A DNA stretch of 64,000 bases from Elmis aenea (taxonomy: Eukaryota; Arthropoda; Insecta; Coleoptera; Elmidae): positions 27,212,788 to 27,276,787 of the forward strand of contig OX393581.1 of assembly GCA_947652605.1 (NCBI GenBank), read 5' to 3'. A program made the position numbers and the translations under genes. A model generated the notes under the pieces. That model did no database searches. It worked only from the letters and a program-made list of their open reading frames with translations, and was not told where the DNA came from. Every line of letters begins with the position of its first letter. Positions within the stretch are counted from its first letter, which is position 1. Positions 14,201 to 24,070 of this stretch are shown piece by piece.

Positions 14201-14417
14201 TATAACACCTAAAGATAAATTTGTCAATGCCATTGCCATATGTAAGACCCGTCTGATAAACTGCAATACGGAAGATATCATGGCTGGACTTTTATCGTCT
14301 CCAGAATTGATTGATATTGAGAACGCCAGGAAATTAAAACCTGAATTACCTCCAGAGTTAGAAAAGTGGATAGAAAGTAACGAAATTTCCAGTGCTAATT
14401 TGAAAAACTCCTGCTGA
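5060..14417 (+). CDS. THEM6: THEM6-like hotdog thioesterase, copy 1 (three exons)
   Basis: The spliced gene joins 5060-5216, 9811-10025 and 14157-14417 and encodes 210 residues, close to the ~208 of mammalian THEM6. Residues 4-20 form a hydrophobic N-terminal anchor, followed by the HYF motif of the family. The hotdog (4HBT_2-type) domain starts near residue 53: D59 and D61, then HMNNARF at 66-72 and RELDFAR. Strands around IRYRR and LFSLYEI follow, then YWDE at 127-130, and a C-terminal PPELEKWIESNEISSANL block typical of THEM6. The family is membrane-anchored (endoplasmic reticulum in mammals) and is thought to act on acyl-CoA or acyl lipids; the substrate is not established. Introns of 4594 and 4131 bases are GT-AG, in phases 1 and 0. 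Family assignment is firm; catalytic activity is an inference. Confidence 0.9.
6820..7150 (+). repeat. dispersed repeat with internal tandem duplication
   Basis: Two copies of a ~97-base unit (about 6971-7067 and 7068-7150) contain TTTGACGT, CTACTTTGA, GTGCTTTTTGC and ATGCAGG in the same order. The whole block recurs in reverse orientation near 39423-39690, including the GTAATTGCTT and ATGTAGC segments. Confidence 0.65.
7164..7212 (+). repeat. short tandem duplication
   Basis: The 20-mer CATTTATAATAGTGGTCGTA occurs at 7164-7183 and again at 7193-7212, nine bases apart. Confidence 0.8.
8698..8882. mobile_element. hAT-type MITE
   Basis: 185 bases framed by a perfect 8-base duplication CGCACATG (8690-8697 and 8883-8890). 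Terminal repeats are decayed but alignable: CAAGACCAGAATAATC against CAGTGCCGGATTAAGC. Confidence 0.85.
9811..10025 (+). CDS. THEM6: THEM6-like copy 1, exon 2
   Basis: The acceptor TTTGTTGCAG precedes the exon and the donor is AAG|GTAGGC. Its 215 bases equal the length of exon 2 in copy 2. It carries the hotdog signature HMNNARF-LRELDFAR and the IRYRR strand. A Gly codon is split across the junction with exon 1, as in copy 2. Confidence 0.92.
10523..10650. mobile_element. single arm of a hairpin element (CAGGGTGTC type)
   Basis: Starts CAGGGTGTCTCAG and continues through GCTTATTATAAGAGATACAGG. It is the inverse of the arm ending at 517. The matching second arm is not found nearby; the 3' limit is approximate. 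Confidence 0.55.
11609..11996. mobile_element. hAT-type MITE
   Basis: 388 bases with termini CAGTGGCGTACGCAGG and CGTACGCCACTG and a perfect 8-base duplication ATTAACGT (11601-11608, 11997-12004). The C-runs just inside both ends are mirror images. Confidence 0.92.
12783..13920. mobile_element. hAT element of the ATTTAAATC-repeat family
   Basis: 1138 bases with a perfect 8-base duplication ATTGCAAT (12775-12782, 13921-13928). The left end is CAGGGTTGAG followed by reiterated GATTTAAATC; the right end mirrors it more loosely and ends CACCCTG. The interior holds a decayed hairpin arm ending CACCCTGTA near 13680-13689. No transposase frame is visible. Confidence 0.88.
14157..14417 (+). CDS. THEM6: THEM6-like copy 1, exon 3 with stop
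   Basis: The acceptor is TTTTTCAG. The 86 residues begin IIYWDEQ and contain the MEHQFIT strand, then a helix region and the C-terminal PELPPELEKWIESNE-SSANL block shared with vertebrate THEM6. TGA stop at 14415-14417. This exon is eight residues longer than its counterpart in copy 2; the extra residues lie in the variable loop before PPELE. Confidence 0.92.
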   Translation: MIYWDEQNVYMEHQFITPKDKFVNAIAICKTRLINCNTEDIMAGLLSSPELIDIENARKLKPELPPELEKWIESNEISSANLKNSC

Positions 14418-14424
14418 TTACCCG

Positions 14425-14467
14425 CCACCACCGTTGTGCAAGTGCAAGAAGCTAAAAACGGTGGTGG
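14425..14467 (+). other. stem-loop just after the stop of copy 1
   Basis: CCACCACCGTT (14425-14435) is perfectly complementary to AACGGTGGTGG (14457-14467), giving an 11-pair GC-rich stem with a 21-base loop, eight bases past the stop codon. It would be in the 3' untranslated region. Function unknown. Confidence 0.6.
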
Positions 14468-15286
14468 ATTTAAATAATTTATTTATGAATGTTGTTAGTT
14501 GTTATTGCTTTTGTTGTTTTTAGTTTGACCTAGAAAGTACCTATGTAATATATAATGTTTAGAGTTTTAGTATAATAACAAATAACATTACATGTTTCTA
14601 AGTCATAAGTGTTACCCTCGACTATCATAACTATTATAATATTCAAGGGTAACAGGATTATTTGCCTGGTAAGATCATATCATGACTATACAGGGTAGCT
14701 ACAAAGTTTGGTAGCATAGCTCTTTCTTTTAAATAGCGTAAGACACAAGTCTAAAACTGATATTATTAAATTGAATTAACAAATAAAAACCAATTATCTC
14801 TTCATCTTCACATATGCCACCTTATAGGTATTTTCTAAAATGGCAATGTGGGTTTTAAGGAACATTACCGAAAAGTTAGCTTTTTATTTAAAATATGATA
14901 AAGAAAATCTACATGTCACTTAAAAGTTAGTAAAAACAAAGATAATGAATAAATGGTTCCCATAGACCTCGCGGACCCCTTCAAATATTTTCACGGACCC
15001 CCAAGGGGTCCATGGACCCCTGGTTAATAACCACTGCTTTAGACTTTTGTGAATTCAACCCAATGAGATTAATATCTAGTAAACAAATTTATTTACTTCT
15101 TGATTAAATAGTATTTTAATAGCTTTTAAAAGCGTTGTGTTGTTCAAAACAATTTAATGCTATAATTATTAAAATTTCTGCCAAAATTTTAACATTCTAT
15201 GGTCTAATGATCCCAATAAAAAATAATTTGAATGGTTCCAAAGCTTATTAAAATAGCAGTGGATCACAAAACCATTCCGTATTACC
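14468..15286. other. 3' flank of copy 1, no gene recognised
   Basis: Contains a lone CAGGGTAGC hairpin-type end near 14697 and a GC-rich hAT fragment with GGACCCC blocks ending in AACCACTG near 14960-15046. No exon is supported. Confidence 0.5.
14612..14653. repeat. small inverted repeat in the 3' flank
   Basis: GTTACCCTCGA and TCAAGGGTAAC face each other across about 20 bases, one mismatch in the stem. Possibly a very short foldback remnant or a second 3'UTR hairpin of copy 1. Confidence 0.45.
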
Positions 15287-15831
15287 CAGGGTGGAGCAAT
15301 TAGTTTTGCAGACCGGATGAAAATTAGTTAGGATGACGCGGGCCAGAAATAATTTAGATGTGTTTAAAAATCTTTTTTGTGCGATCGTACTAGAAACAGC
15401 TGTTTGACGGAAGCGTTAGCACTCATAAAGTACTGCATTAACGGCCCCATCCTTAGCAACGGCCGTAAAAGTTTCTTTTCAGGCCGTTACCCTTAGCAAC
15501 GGCCGAAAAAGTAACTTTTACGGCCGTTGCTAAGGAGAGGGCCGGTAATGCAGTACATACGCCGTCATACGTCAGTGACAGAATGTCACGTAGTTTCTAA
15601 CCTAAATTTTTGAAAATTACTAAAAATTTTAATTGTTTTTAATTCGATCGCACAAAAAATGTAATATGCACCTCGGCCAAAACGTACTTTTTGGCCTTGA
15701 TACATAAATCACTATTATTCTCCAGGACGGCCCATGGGCGTTTAATGAATCGAAATAGAACAATATGCAGTTTTGTTTATTTCAAGCAGTGGGCCGCATC
15801 TGGCTCACGGGCCGGCATAAGTCCACCCCTG
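15287..15831. mobile_element. hAT-type element split by another repeat
   Basis: Ends CAGGGTGGAGC and CCACCCCTG. Flanks GTATTACC and GTGATAAC agree at only 5 of 8 positions, so the boundaries are less sure. It is interrupted by the repeat at 15373-15719. Confidence 0.5.
15373..15719 (+). repeat. dispersed repeat with TTTTTTGTGCGATCG ends, copy 1
   Basis: Starts TTTTTTGTGCGATCG, with the inverse CGATCGCACAAAAAA at 15645-15659. Inside are several CTTAGCAACGGCC repeats on both strands, which can form a GC-rich hairpin. A conserved tail (GTAATATGCACCTCGGCC...) continues about 60 bases past the inverted repeat. A second copy lies at 20327-20669 in the same orientation. Confidence 0.75.
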
Positions 15832-15872
15832 GTGATAACTTAGCTTTAAACGGCCTACCATTAGTGTAAAGC

Positions 15873-16148
15873 AGTGGTTCCCAACCTTTTTTGCTGCCGA
15901 TCCAACATTTTGAAGCGCATTTTCTTCGCGACCCAACGAATGAAAAGACAAAAATTAACACTTTGTTTTGTCAATAACTTGAAGGTTTACCTCTTAAATT
16001 TGGGTGCTTTGTAGTTAAATGGCGTTTTAGTTTATTTTCTTTCATAGATTTTTCCAAAACTTTCATGCACTGTACACATTGTACACGAGACACTCCACTT
16101 CGATCTTTAATCTCGGTGGAACCATATTTTAAAAATTCTAGTTCATAT
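15873..16148 (+). mobile_element. hAT fragment, left end only
   Basis: Begins CAGTGGTTCCCAACC and carries the GCGACCCAACG block. The matching right end was not found; the hairpin at 16151 follows directly. Confidence 0.45.
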
Positions 16149-16150
16149 TA

Positions 16151-17987
16151 CAGGGATGCGCAAAAGTATGGAAACAGACAAATATCTAGAACATTATAGC
16201 AGATATCACAATGAAATTTTGTATCTGAGCGTTATGGCAATTTTCGGATTCGATGAAAATATTAAGGTTGCAATACGACCTCCGGTTCAACAGGAAACGG
16301 ACTCAAACTTTGACATTTTAAATAAAACACCCTGTATATTTTTACATTTTTAAGTTTCTCTTAATATTTACCTACTTTAAAAAATTTATAAGGTTATATG
16401 GGTCTAAAGTCAACCGTTTTCCTAAAATTTACATTTTTGTGAAAATATTGAGTGATACAGCACTTTCAATTTTTTTCAACATTTAAGTTATTTAAAAAGG
16501 CAGTAGAATTTCGTTTGAAAATTATATTGACTAGATTATTTAACACTTCGCACTAGCTACATTTTTAAAATATAATACAGGGTGTTTTTTACGTTTGAAC
16601 AAACCCGTGAAACTTTAAACATTGATAACTCATTTTTCTTAAATACAACACCCTGTATATTTTTTCACAGTCTTGTAGAAAATCTGATTGTCTTTCAAAA
16701 TCATTCACCATGTTTTATACCTTAAACTGATATTTTACGAGATATCGCGATTTTATTGTAAATTATTAGGGAAACGTAATATTTTCGAGTAGGCTATGAA
16801 AGTAGACAGCGGTATTTTCGAGACAATTGAAAGATAAAAACAAGGAAGTTATAATATTACCTTTTCCTCACTTATCTTCGACATTTCTAAAAATGTAGAT
16901 GTAATTTTACCATTGTTACGTTTAAATCGAGGTTTCTTAAAATTATTCATTGGACTAGTGTGATGGGACAATTACTAAATCCTATAAACTAATTTTTTGT
17001 GTTTCTACAGTATGATTTTCGGTTTAACCGAAAACGGTTTCAACCCTAACCGTTTTTTTAAATTTAAAGATAAGATTGGCCAGTGACTTTTGTTTAATCA
17101 ACGTCCTTTTCGCGTACTCAATACATTATCAATCTGTTTTTAGGACTTTGCAAACGATCAAAATCAATTATATGAAAAATATTGTGGCCCTGATAAGAAA
17201 TCTCGATATAAACGTAAGATTGGTAAAATTACATCTAGGTACATTACAAAAAATTTTGAAAATTCGAAAGGAAAAGATAATAATATTACAATTTTCTTCT
17301 TTTTATCTTTCAATTGTTTCAAAATTACCGCTGTCAACGTTCATAGCCTACTCGAAATTATTACATTACCGGAATAATTTACAATAAAATCGCGATAACT
17401 CGAAAAATATTAGATTTAGGTATGAAACATGGTGAATGTTTTTGAAAGACAATCAAATTTTCTACAAGACTATGTAAAAATAAATAGTGTGTTGTATTTA
17501 AGAAAATCGAGTTATCGATGTTTAAAGTTTCACAAGTTTGACATAGTGTAAAAAACACCCTGTATAATATTTTAAAAATGTAGCTAGCGCAAAGTGATAA
17601 ATAATCTATTGATAATCTAATTTTCAAACAAAATTCTACTGCCTTTTTAATTATCTTAAATGTTGAAAAAAATTGAAAGTGCTGTATCGCTCAATATTTT
17701 TACAAAAATGCAAATTTTACGAAAACGGTTGACCTTAGACCCACATAATCTTATAAATTTTTTAAAGTAAATATTAAGAGGAACTCAAAAATGTAAAACT
17801 ATACAGGGTGTTTAATTTAAACGTTTAAAGTTTGAGTTCGTTTCCTGTTGAACCGGGTGGCGTATTGCAACCTTAATATTTTCATCGAATCCGAAAAATA
17901 CCATAACGCTCAGATACAAAATTTCATTGTGATATCTGCAATAGTGTTCTAGATATTTGTCTGTTTCCATACTTTTGCGCATCCCTG
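16151..17987. mobile_element. 1.84-kb hairpin (foldback) element, TA-flanked
   Basis: Left end CAGGGATGCGCAAAAG and right end CTTTTGCGCATCCCTG lie between TA dinucleotides (16149-16150, 17988-17989). The two arms of roughly 900 bases are inverted copies nearly throughout and meet near 17070. Each arm contains internal CAGGGTG/CACCCTG motifs (about 16327, 16576, 16649, mirrored near 17556 and 17802). The outer part of each arm has an open frame reading MRKSMETDKYLEHY. The two versions differ mostly by amino-acid-changing substitutions, so it is probably not a gene. Confidence 0.85.
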
Positions 17988-17994
17988 TATAAAC

Positions 17995-18047
17995 CAGGGC
18001 TCGAAACCGAAAAAAATTTTGGTTTAACAAACCGGTTTCATGCCCTG
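17995..18047. mobile_element. 53-base miniature of the AACCGG-repeat hAT family
   Basis: Bounded by CAGGGCTCGAAACCG and CGGTTTCATGCCCTG. It shares termini with the 460-base element at 46766-47225. The flanks GTATAAAC and GTATAGGT agree at 5 of 8 positions. Confidence 0.6.
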
Positions 18048-18339
18048 GTATAGGTAAACAGGTGTGTGAACGTTTTTGCGCCATTTTAATACGGAACTAA
18101 ATAACTTGTATTTTACAAGTAAACGGTTAAACCCGGTTTTAGTCACAAATTTCGCATACTGCCAACATTGCAAAAATAGTGATAGCTAAAGATCTAACCT
18201 TACTTTTATGCGATAACAAATCATTCAAAAAGAAGAAAGTATAGAAATAAGTAAATTATTGAAGAAAATGTATTTTTACATTATTATCGATGTTAAACGA
18301 TCCAGACTTATTTGACATTTATAATAATGTTGGCAATAC

Positions 18340-18890
18340 GAAGCAAAAGATTATCAGTATATCTATGGCTAATTTTGCGAAAATCTTGATTTCGTAAAAA
18401 AGTAATGTTAACAATTAATAAACAACTAAAAGCAATTAAATCATGGCCAACTTTGATAATATATTTTTACAAAATTAGCCGTATCTCGGTTATGTTTTGC
18501 AAAAAATGTAATATAATTTACAAATTTTAAAAACGATTTTTTAATAACGTCATGAGTCACTAGATTTTCCATTTAAAAAAATATAATTTGCCTTCATATC
18601 TCTTAAGCAAAGGGTGTAAAAAAAAATTAAAAATGTTTTTAGAATTAAACATAAAAATGTTTATTATAAACCTCCGTGATATTTATTTCTATTTTTATAA
18701 ATAAAGAAGTAGCACATTTTTAAAAACAATGAAATTTCGTTTTTCGTCTGTAGTGCCAAACTGAAAGTAATATTAAAAATATAATAGGTAACACAGGCTT
18801 GTTAAAAAAAAATAACCCAGATGTCAAATTTTCGCTAACTACTATGGTAACCGAGATACACCGTAAAACATTCGAATTTGGTCCACCCTG
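18340..18890. mobile_element. right arm of a CAGGGTGGACC hairpin element
   Basis: Ends ATTCGAATTTGGTCCACCCTG followed by TA. The interior (ATCTCGGTTATGTTTTGCAA, a cluster of T runs and GTAGTGCCAAA) matches the right arms at 38870-40281, 56224-57022 and 59998-61087. The left arm is missing. Confidence 0.7.
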
Positions 18891-18892
18891 TA

Positions 18893-20326
18893 CAACAGCA
18901 ACATCTTTTATTATTAGTTTTTATTAGATGCAAATAAAATTTTGTAAATTAAAAAAGAATAAAGTAATTTTAAGCCAAATATGACAAAAATGGGATAGAC
19001 AGTAAAGATGTTATACCTTTGTAAAAACAAAGTAAAATTGAATTTTGGGACCACTCTGTATCGTTAGTTAATATTACATTAACACAGATTGATCAGCCGA
19101 TAAAACCTTTTAATTATTTTGCGTTATTTTCACATTTAAGCTCATTAAATTTATATTACGTTGAATGGATGAAACTAATTGTAATGTTAACATTATGAAA
19201 ATGTATTGGTGAACAAACATTATATTTAACGCGATACACTGTGAAAAACTCTCCGATTTCAAGTTCATATGAAATAATCTGTCAGACACATATTGAAATA
19301 TTCTATCTTCTTGATCTATTGGTTCATTAGCAGAGTGACAATCGGGCAGCGCATATTGCCTATGCTTTTAAAATATTTATGTAACAAACGCAAGTGTATA
19401 ATAAAAGATGTTTTGCAGTATTTTTCGCTCTTTTGATAAACTTCATTTGATTTTGTTTTTATTTACGGTTATGTTGATGTAGCAACCAAATTTTTTTAAA
19501 CAAATTACTGTTTAAATGTACTTCATAAAATGTATAAGGTCAAAGGAGCTGTACAAGAGTGGTTGTCTTCACATGGGGCATTGTCCGTTGAAGAGGGTAC
19601 AGAAGCTGGTGCTCCGTTATGATAAATGTCTTAATAATGGTAAAAGCTGTGAAGAGATATAGTTTCAGGTATGGCAAATCAAATAAAAATGACAAAATAA
19701 ATTTTAATTTTTCTTAAGCAAACGGTATATCTTTTAAAAAATGCATCGAGCATTTTATAAAGTACATTTAAAAATGATTATACAAATGTAGAAATATATA
19801 GCGTGCTCAATTTAAAATAACAGAGTTGGTGGGCATTACAACAAAATAGTGTAAACAAAACAAAATCGAGAACAGTAAAAATTATAAACTTTAATATTTT
19901 AAAAGCTGTAAGCGATATGTGTTACTTGATCGACAAATACCCTAGCCATATCTATATCCATGTTTTAACTAATCGTGTACTGTAGGTAGATCACAATAAT
20001 TTGAATTACAAGCGTTCATTTTTTTACAATCGGTGCAGTGTGACAGTGTGAGTACCTATATGTAGTTTAGAAGAATCTCAAATCATGTTTAAATTTTTTT
20101 ATTTATATAAACCGCATCAGCGCTAAAGCTGTTTCCAGGTTTTCTGATGTGCAGCTTGCTCATTAATCTTTGCTTTTGAAATAGATGTTTAAAGTTCCAA
20201 CAAGATTTACGAAATTTATGTAAAAATTTAAAGTTTGTTAGATGCCAATAATTGTGTTTGAAAATTAAGATATGTTAAAAAAAGCTTTATTAGTAGATTA
20301 GTACATTTCGACCATCAACTAAACTA
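18893..20326. other. no gene recognised
   Basis: AT-rich. A lone CACTCTGTA end near 19054 resembles hairpin termini. No coding signal found. Confidence 0.45.
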
Positions 20327-20669
20327 TTTTTTGTGCGATTGTACTAGAAACAGCTGTTTGACGGACGCGTTAGCAGCCATAAAGTACTGCATTACCGGCG
20401 TTCTAAGCAACGGCCTAAAAAGTAACTTTTCAGGCTGTTACCCTTAGCAACGGCCTGAAAAGTAACTTTTTCGGCCGCTACAGCGTAAATTTGCATTAAA
20501 GCTAACAGCATACGCCATCTGTCAGTGACAGAATGTCACGCAGTTTCTAACCTATATTTTTGAAAAATACTAAAAATTTAAATAGTTTTTAATTCGATCG
20601 CACAAAAAATGTAATATGCACCTCGGCCAAAACGTACTTTTTGGCCTTGATACATAAATCACTATTATT
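20327..20669 (+). repeat. dispersed repeat with TTTTTTGTGCGATCG ends, copy 2
   Basis: Same layout as 15373-15719, including the CAGCTGTTTGACGG segment, the TGACAGAATGTCACG hairpin and the same tail after the right inverted repeat. Internal AACGGCC repeats differ in number and sequence. Confidence 0.75.
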
Positions 20670-21301
20670 ATACAATAACATATATCTCAGAGTAGTATCA
20701 ACAAAAAAACTTCGAAGAACAAGTCTATAAAACTAATCACTTTATCTCCAAACTGGTTTTTAGCCATAGATAACTAAGTATAATTATTATATTATAACAT
20801 AAAACGCTGTTTGATGGAATTCAGCAAAACTTATATTATTGTAGTTATTTATCTAAAATATGTATACTGTATTACAGATACCTAGTGTCATGTTATAAAA
20901 AATTTAATAAAACGCTGCCTTCCAAAAAAAAATTGTTAAGGCTATTATTTCTGTGCAGTTGCTTTCCATTAAAACACTATTTACAAAGATTTAATCCTTG
21001 AGCCTGAGGGAAACTTATATTTTGAATAATAATTAAATTATTATTACTAGATGTTAAATGGATAATTCATATGAAAGTTTGGGTGCACAACTTCTTTGTT
21101 ATCAAAACGTGTAGATATTTATAGGGTTTTAACTACACATTTAAGCATTTTCCATTAAACTAGTTGAAAAAGTTGCATTGATAACGCTTTATATTGTTTG
21201 AATAGTAACTTATTTCGAGCAGTCATCAACACAAATAAAGATATTGTTTAAACTTTTCGAATGTTATAAAAAAAAACTGAGTGTGCGATTTATGTATGGT
21301 A
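20670..21301. other. no gene recognised
   Basis: AT-rich stretch without a repeat or exon that could be identified. Confidence 0.4.
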
Positions 21302-21785
21302 CAGGGTGGTCCAAATTTGCTAGGATGACATGAGTATTTCGCTTAATATTCAAGATAGAGAAACGGTTAAATTACCAAATATGTAGAGTATAGCTTCCAT
21401 TTTGAAAAAGCCAAGTATGTGTAACAACTTTTTAACAGCGATCGCAAAAAAAATGTTTTTAGTTCCATTAAATTCTACATAAAAATATCTAAAAGTAATT
21501 TGGCTCAATATTTTTGATATTAAAAAACTTTTTTTACTTGTGTATTATTGAAAAGAACTACATCAACCCTTATATATTTGGAATTAGGAGAAAATAAGGA
21601 ATTTAAATAGGTCGTAGCCAACTATAGCTTCTATTTAAAAAAAAAAAAGTTTGTCATAACTTTTTAACAGCGAGCATAAATTTTTTTAAAATATATTTAA
21701 ATTAAACAGAAATATCTAAAAATAATCTTCATACATTTTTTCAATATTTACAAAAAAAAGGAAAATATGACAAAAAACACGTTTT
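21302..21785. mobile_element. left arm of a CAGGGTGGTCC hairpin element
   Basis: TA then CAGGGTGGTCCAAATTTG, followed by CTCGCTTAA-like and GATAGAGAAACGG segments also present in the complete element at 23175-23805. The right arm is absent; the copy stops where the LINE fragment begins. Confidence 0.65.
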
Positions 21786-21819
21786 TTCTTACTCTTACTT
21801 AATCCGTATCAGCTATCTA

Positions 21820-21930
21820 CCCTCACTGGTGTAAGGCATTGGGTGAAGTTGAGTTTTCTTCTGTCTAGTGCTTGTTTTACTCTTTCCTGCCACCTTTTCC
21901 TTGGCCTGCCTCTCGTTTTTTTTTTTTGTA
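21820..21930 (-). pseudogene. LINE reverse-transcriptase C-terminal tail fragment
   Basis: On the minus strand one frame reads RGRPRKRWQERVKQALDRRK, the basic tail seen at the C-terminus of many LINE polyproteins. The rest of the polyprotein is gone or out of frame (related basic sequence continues to about 22030). Assignment to a clade is not possible. Confidence 0.55.
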
Positions 21931-22159
21931 CTTCTCGCTTCTAACGCCTTTCTTTAACCTTGTATTGTCCATACTTTACATGTCTTTTTGTGTTTTCCTC
22001 TTTTCATTTTAACATCTGTCTCAGGTCCATTTTCATTGCTTGTGTCATTTCCAATATCCGCTTTTATCTTTTCTTATCAGTTTTCCAATTCATTATAGGG
22101 ATCTCGTTTAGTATTAGTTGTAGAGATTCGGTTAGATTAGCAAAAAGTTACACATATTA

Positions 22160-22845
22160 GAGCTCAGTTGATGGTGATATCCGAAAGGTTTTTGATATTG
22201 GATAGCATTTTTGTGCGTTATGGTTATTTATTATGCCCCATACGCTGGTTATATCAGTCTGGTTATGGATGAAAAATCAACTTTTAATTTTCTTATGAAA
22301 GCTATATTTGACACTTACTTAAATACGTAGATCAGTTTTTATTTTTATAACTATGTAAAACCTCTAAAAAAAAAACTACTGCGACAAAAACAACCGAATA
22401 ACGATCAGCATAAGGTACCTAGCTAAAATGTATCAAGATGTTCGATAAAAGACTTTTGTTTTAACTTTTATAATTAAAAACCATATTAAATTGAATACTA
22501 CTAATAAACAGTAAAATTTTATATCTTGCTTTGGTGAAGTAATTGTTCAAAACATATAAATATCGCTACGAATTGAGCCCTATTATATTTAAGTTTTTGC
22601 TAAATTAACCAACTCCTTAATAATTACTCCATAGTGACAAATCAAAATGTACAACAAATTGTAACACTGCAAGAACAAAATAAATTTTAATTTGCAAGTA
22701 GCTTTAATACATTAGACATTTTAACAACTAGATATAAAATATAAGAACTGTGGCAAAGCATGAAAAAGGAAAATTTAAAGTACCCACTACCATTGACTAT
22801 AATATAAGCTGAAAAATCAATGCCACTGCTAACGACTTAACAAAA
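22160..22845. other. no gene recognised
   Basis: AT-rich sequence between the LINE fragment and the hAT element; nothing identifiable. Confidence 0.4.
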
Positions 22846-22853
22846 CTAGTAAA

Positions 22854-24062
22854 CAGTGGCGGATTACCGCACAGGCGCGCGCCTCGGGCCTCGGAAAAAG
22901 GGGGCCTCAGAATCGTTGGGTTCGTCATCCTCAAAAACCAAAATTAAATTTTTATTGTCTGTTAATATGAGAATTATAAAATAATAATTGTAGGCAAATT
23001 GTAATATCTTCTAAAACCTATTTTCATAGTGGGTATTGGGTAATAGTCATTGATGCCAATTAAAAAAAAACATAGTAAATTAAACAAAAAGGATAGCCAA
23101 TTTGGTTCCAAATCGCCAAAACTTGCAACCCTGCTTGCATCTGATTACAGTGCACTGCAAGCCGATGTACTGTACAGGGTGGTCCAAATTCGATGGGATT
23201 ACATGGGCATCTCGCTTAATAGTCAAGATAAAGAAACGGCTAATGTACCAAAAATGTGCAGTTTTTTGGGACAAACTCAGAATTGTTGTCAAATATATTT
23301 TATCTTTTCCGATTTTCCTTTGTTTTCACAACCTGCTTTTTGTTTCTCATCTTTAAAAATTTTTAAAAACCTTTGTAACTTGCGTATTATTGAAAATAAA
23401 TACATCAACCCTAATATATTTGGAAAGGGAAAAAATAAGGAATTTAAATAGGTCATAGCCAACTATAGCTTCCATTTAAAAAAAGGTGAGTTTGTGTCAT
23501 ACCTTTTTAACGGCGATCGTAAATTTTTTTTTTAGTACCTTTTATCAAAATCTACATAAAAATATCTAAAAATAATCTTTATAAACTTTTTCGATATTTA
23601 AAACAATAAGGGAGATATGACACATTATAAATATAAGAAAAAAACAGTTTTTCATTAATAATTCAAAAACCGGATATGATAGAATATTTTTGAAAACTGT
23701 TCTGAGTTTGTTTTAAAAAAAACATTTTTGGTAATTTAACCGTTTCTCTATCTTGACTATTAAGCGAGATACCCATTGTAGTCCCATCGAATTTGGACCA
23801 CCTGTACTGTATGATTCAGAATTTTACTGTGATTTTTTTACCTGAGATGGGATTTTTTCTTTTAAATGGGAATGTGATTTTTTTTCTGGTACCTGAGAAT
23901 ATTTTTTTGTTTCCGTATTTGATTTTTGTTTATGTTTTTGTTGGTTCTAAAAATAAAAAACGTTATGATTTTTCTGCATTGTTCATTTTAGTGAACCATC
24001 TTAATAGGGGGCCTCCAGATCAGGTTGCGCCTGGGGCCCCACAAAATCAAGATTCGCCACTG
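22854..24062. mobile_element. hAT element carrying a nested hairpin element
   Basis: Ends CAGTGGCGGATTAC and GATTCGCCACTG; flanked by CTAGTAAA (22846-22853) and CCAGTAAA (24063-24070), 7 of 8. Its own sequence is GC-rich near both ends (GGGCCTC runs). The interior is interrupted by the hairpin at 23175-23805. Confidence 0.88.
23175..23805. mobile_element. TA-flanked hairpin element (CAGGGTGGTCC type)
   Basis: 631 bases between TA pairs (23173-23174, 23806-23807). The left end CAGGGTGGTCCAAATTCGAT mirrors ATCGAATTTGGACCACCTG on the right. Inverted similarity continues inward through TCTCGCTTAATAGTCAAGAT and an ACAAACTCAGAA block. An open frame across the left arm is a by-product of low stop density. 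Confidence 0.88.
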
Positions 24063-24070
24063 CCAGTAAA

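Noticed and set aside
14195..14431. 78-codon minus-strand frame
   Set aside because: Antisense to exon 3 of the thioesterase gene.
23050..23451. 133-codon open frame
   Set aside because: It runs across the boundary of a hAT element into the left arm of a hairpin; no family resemblance.
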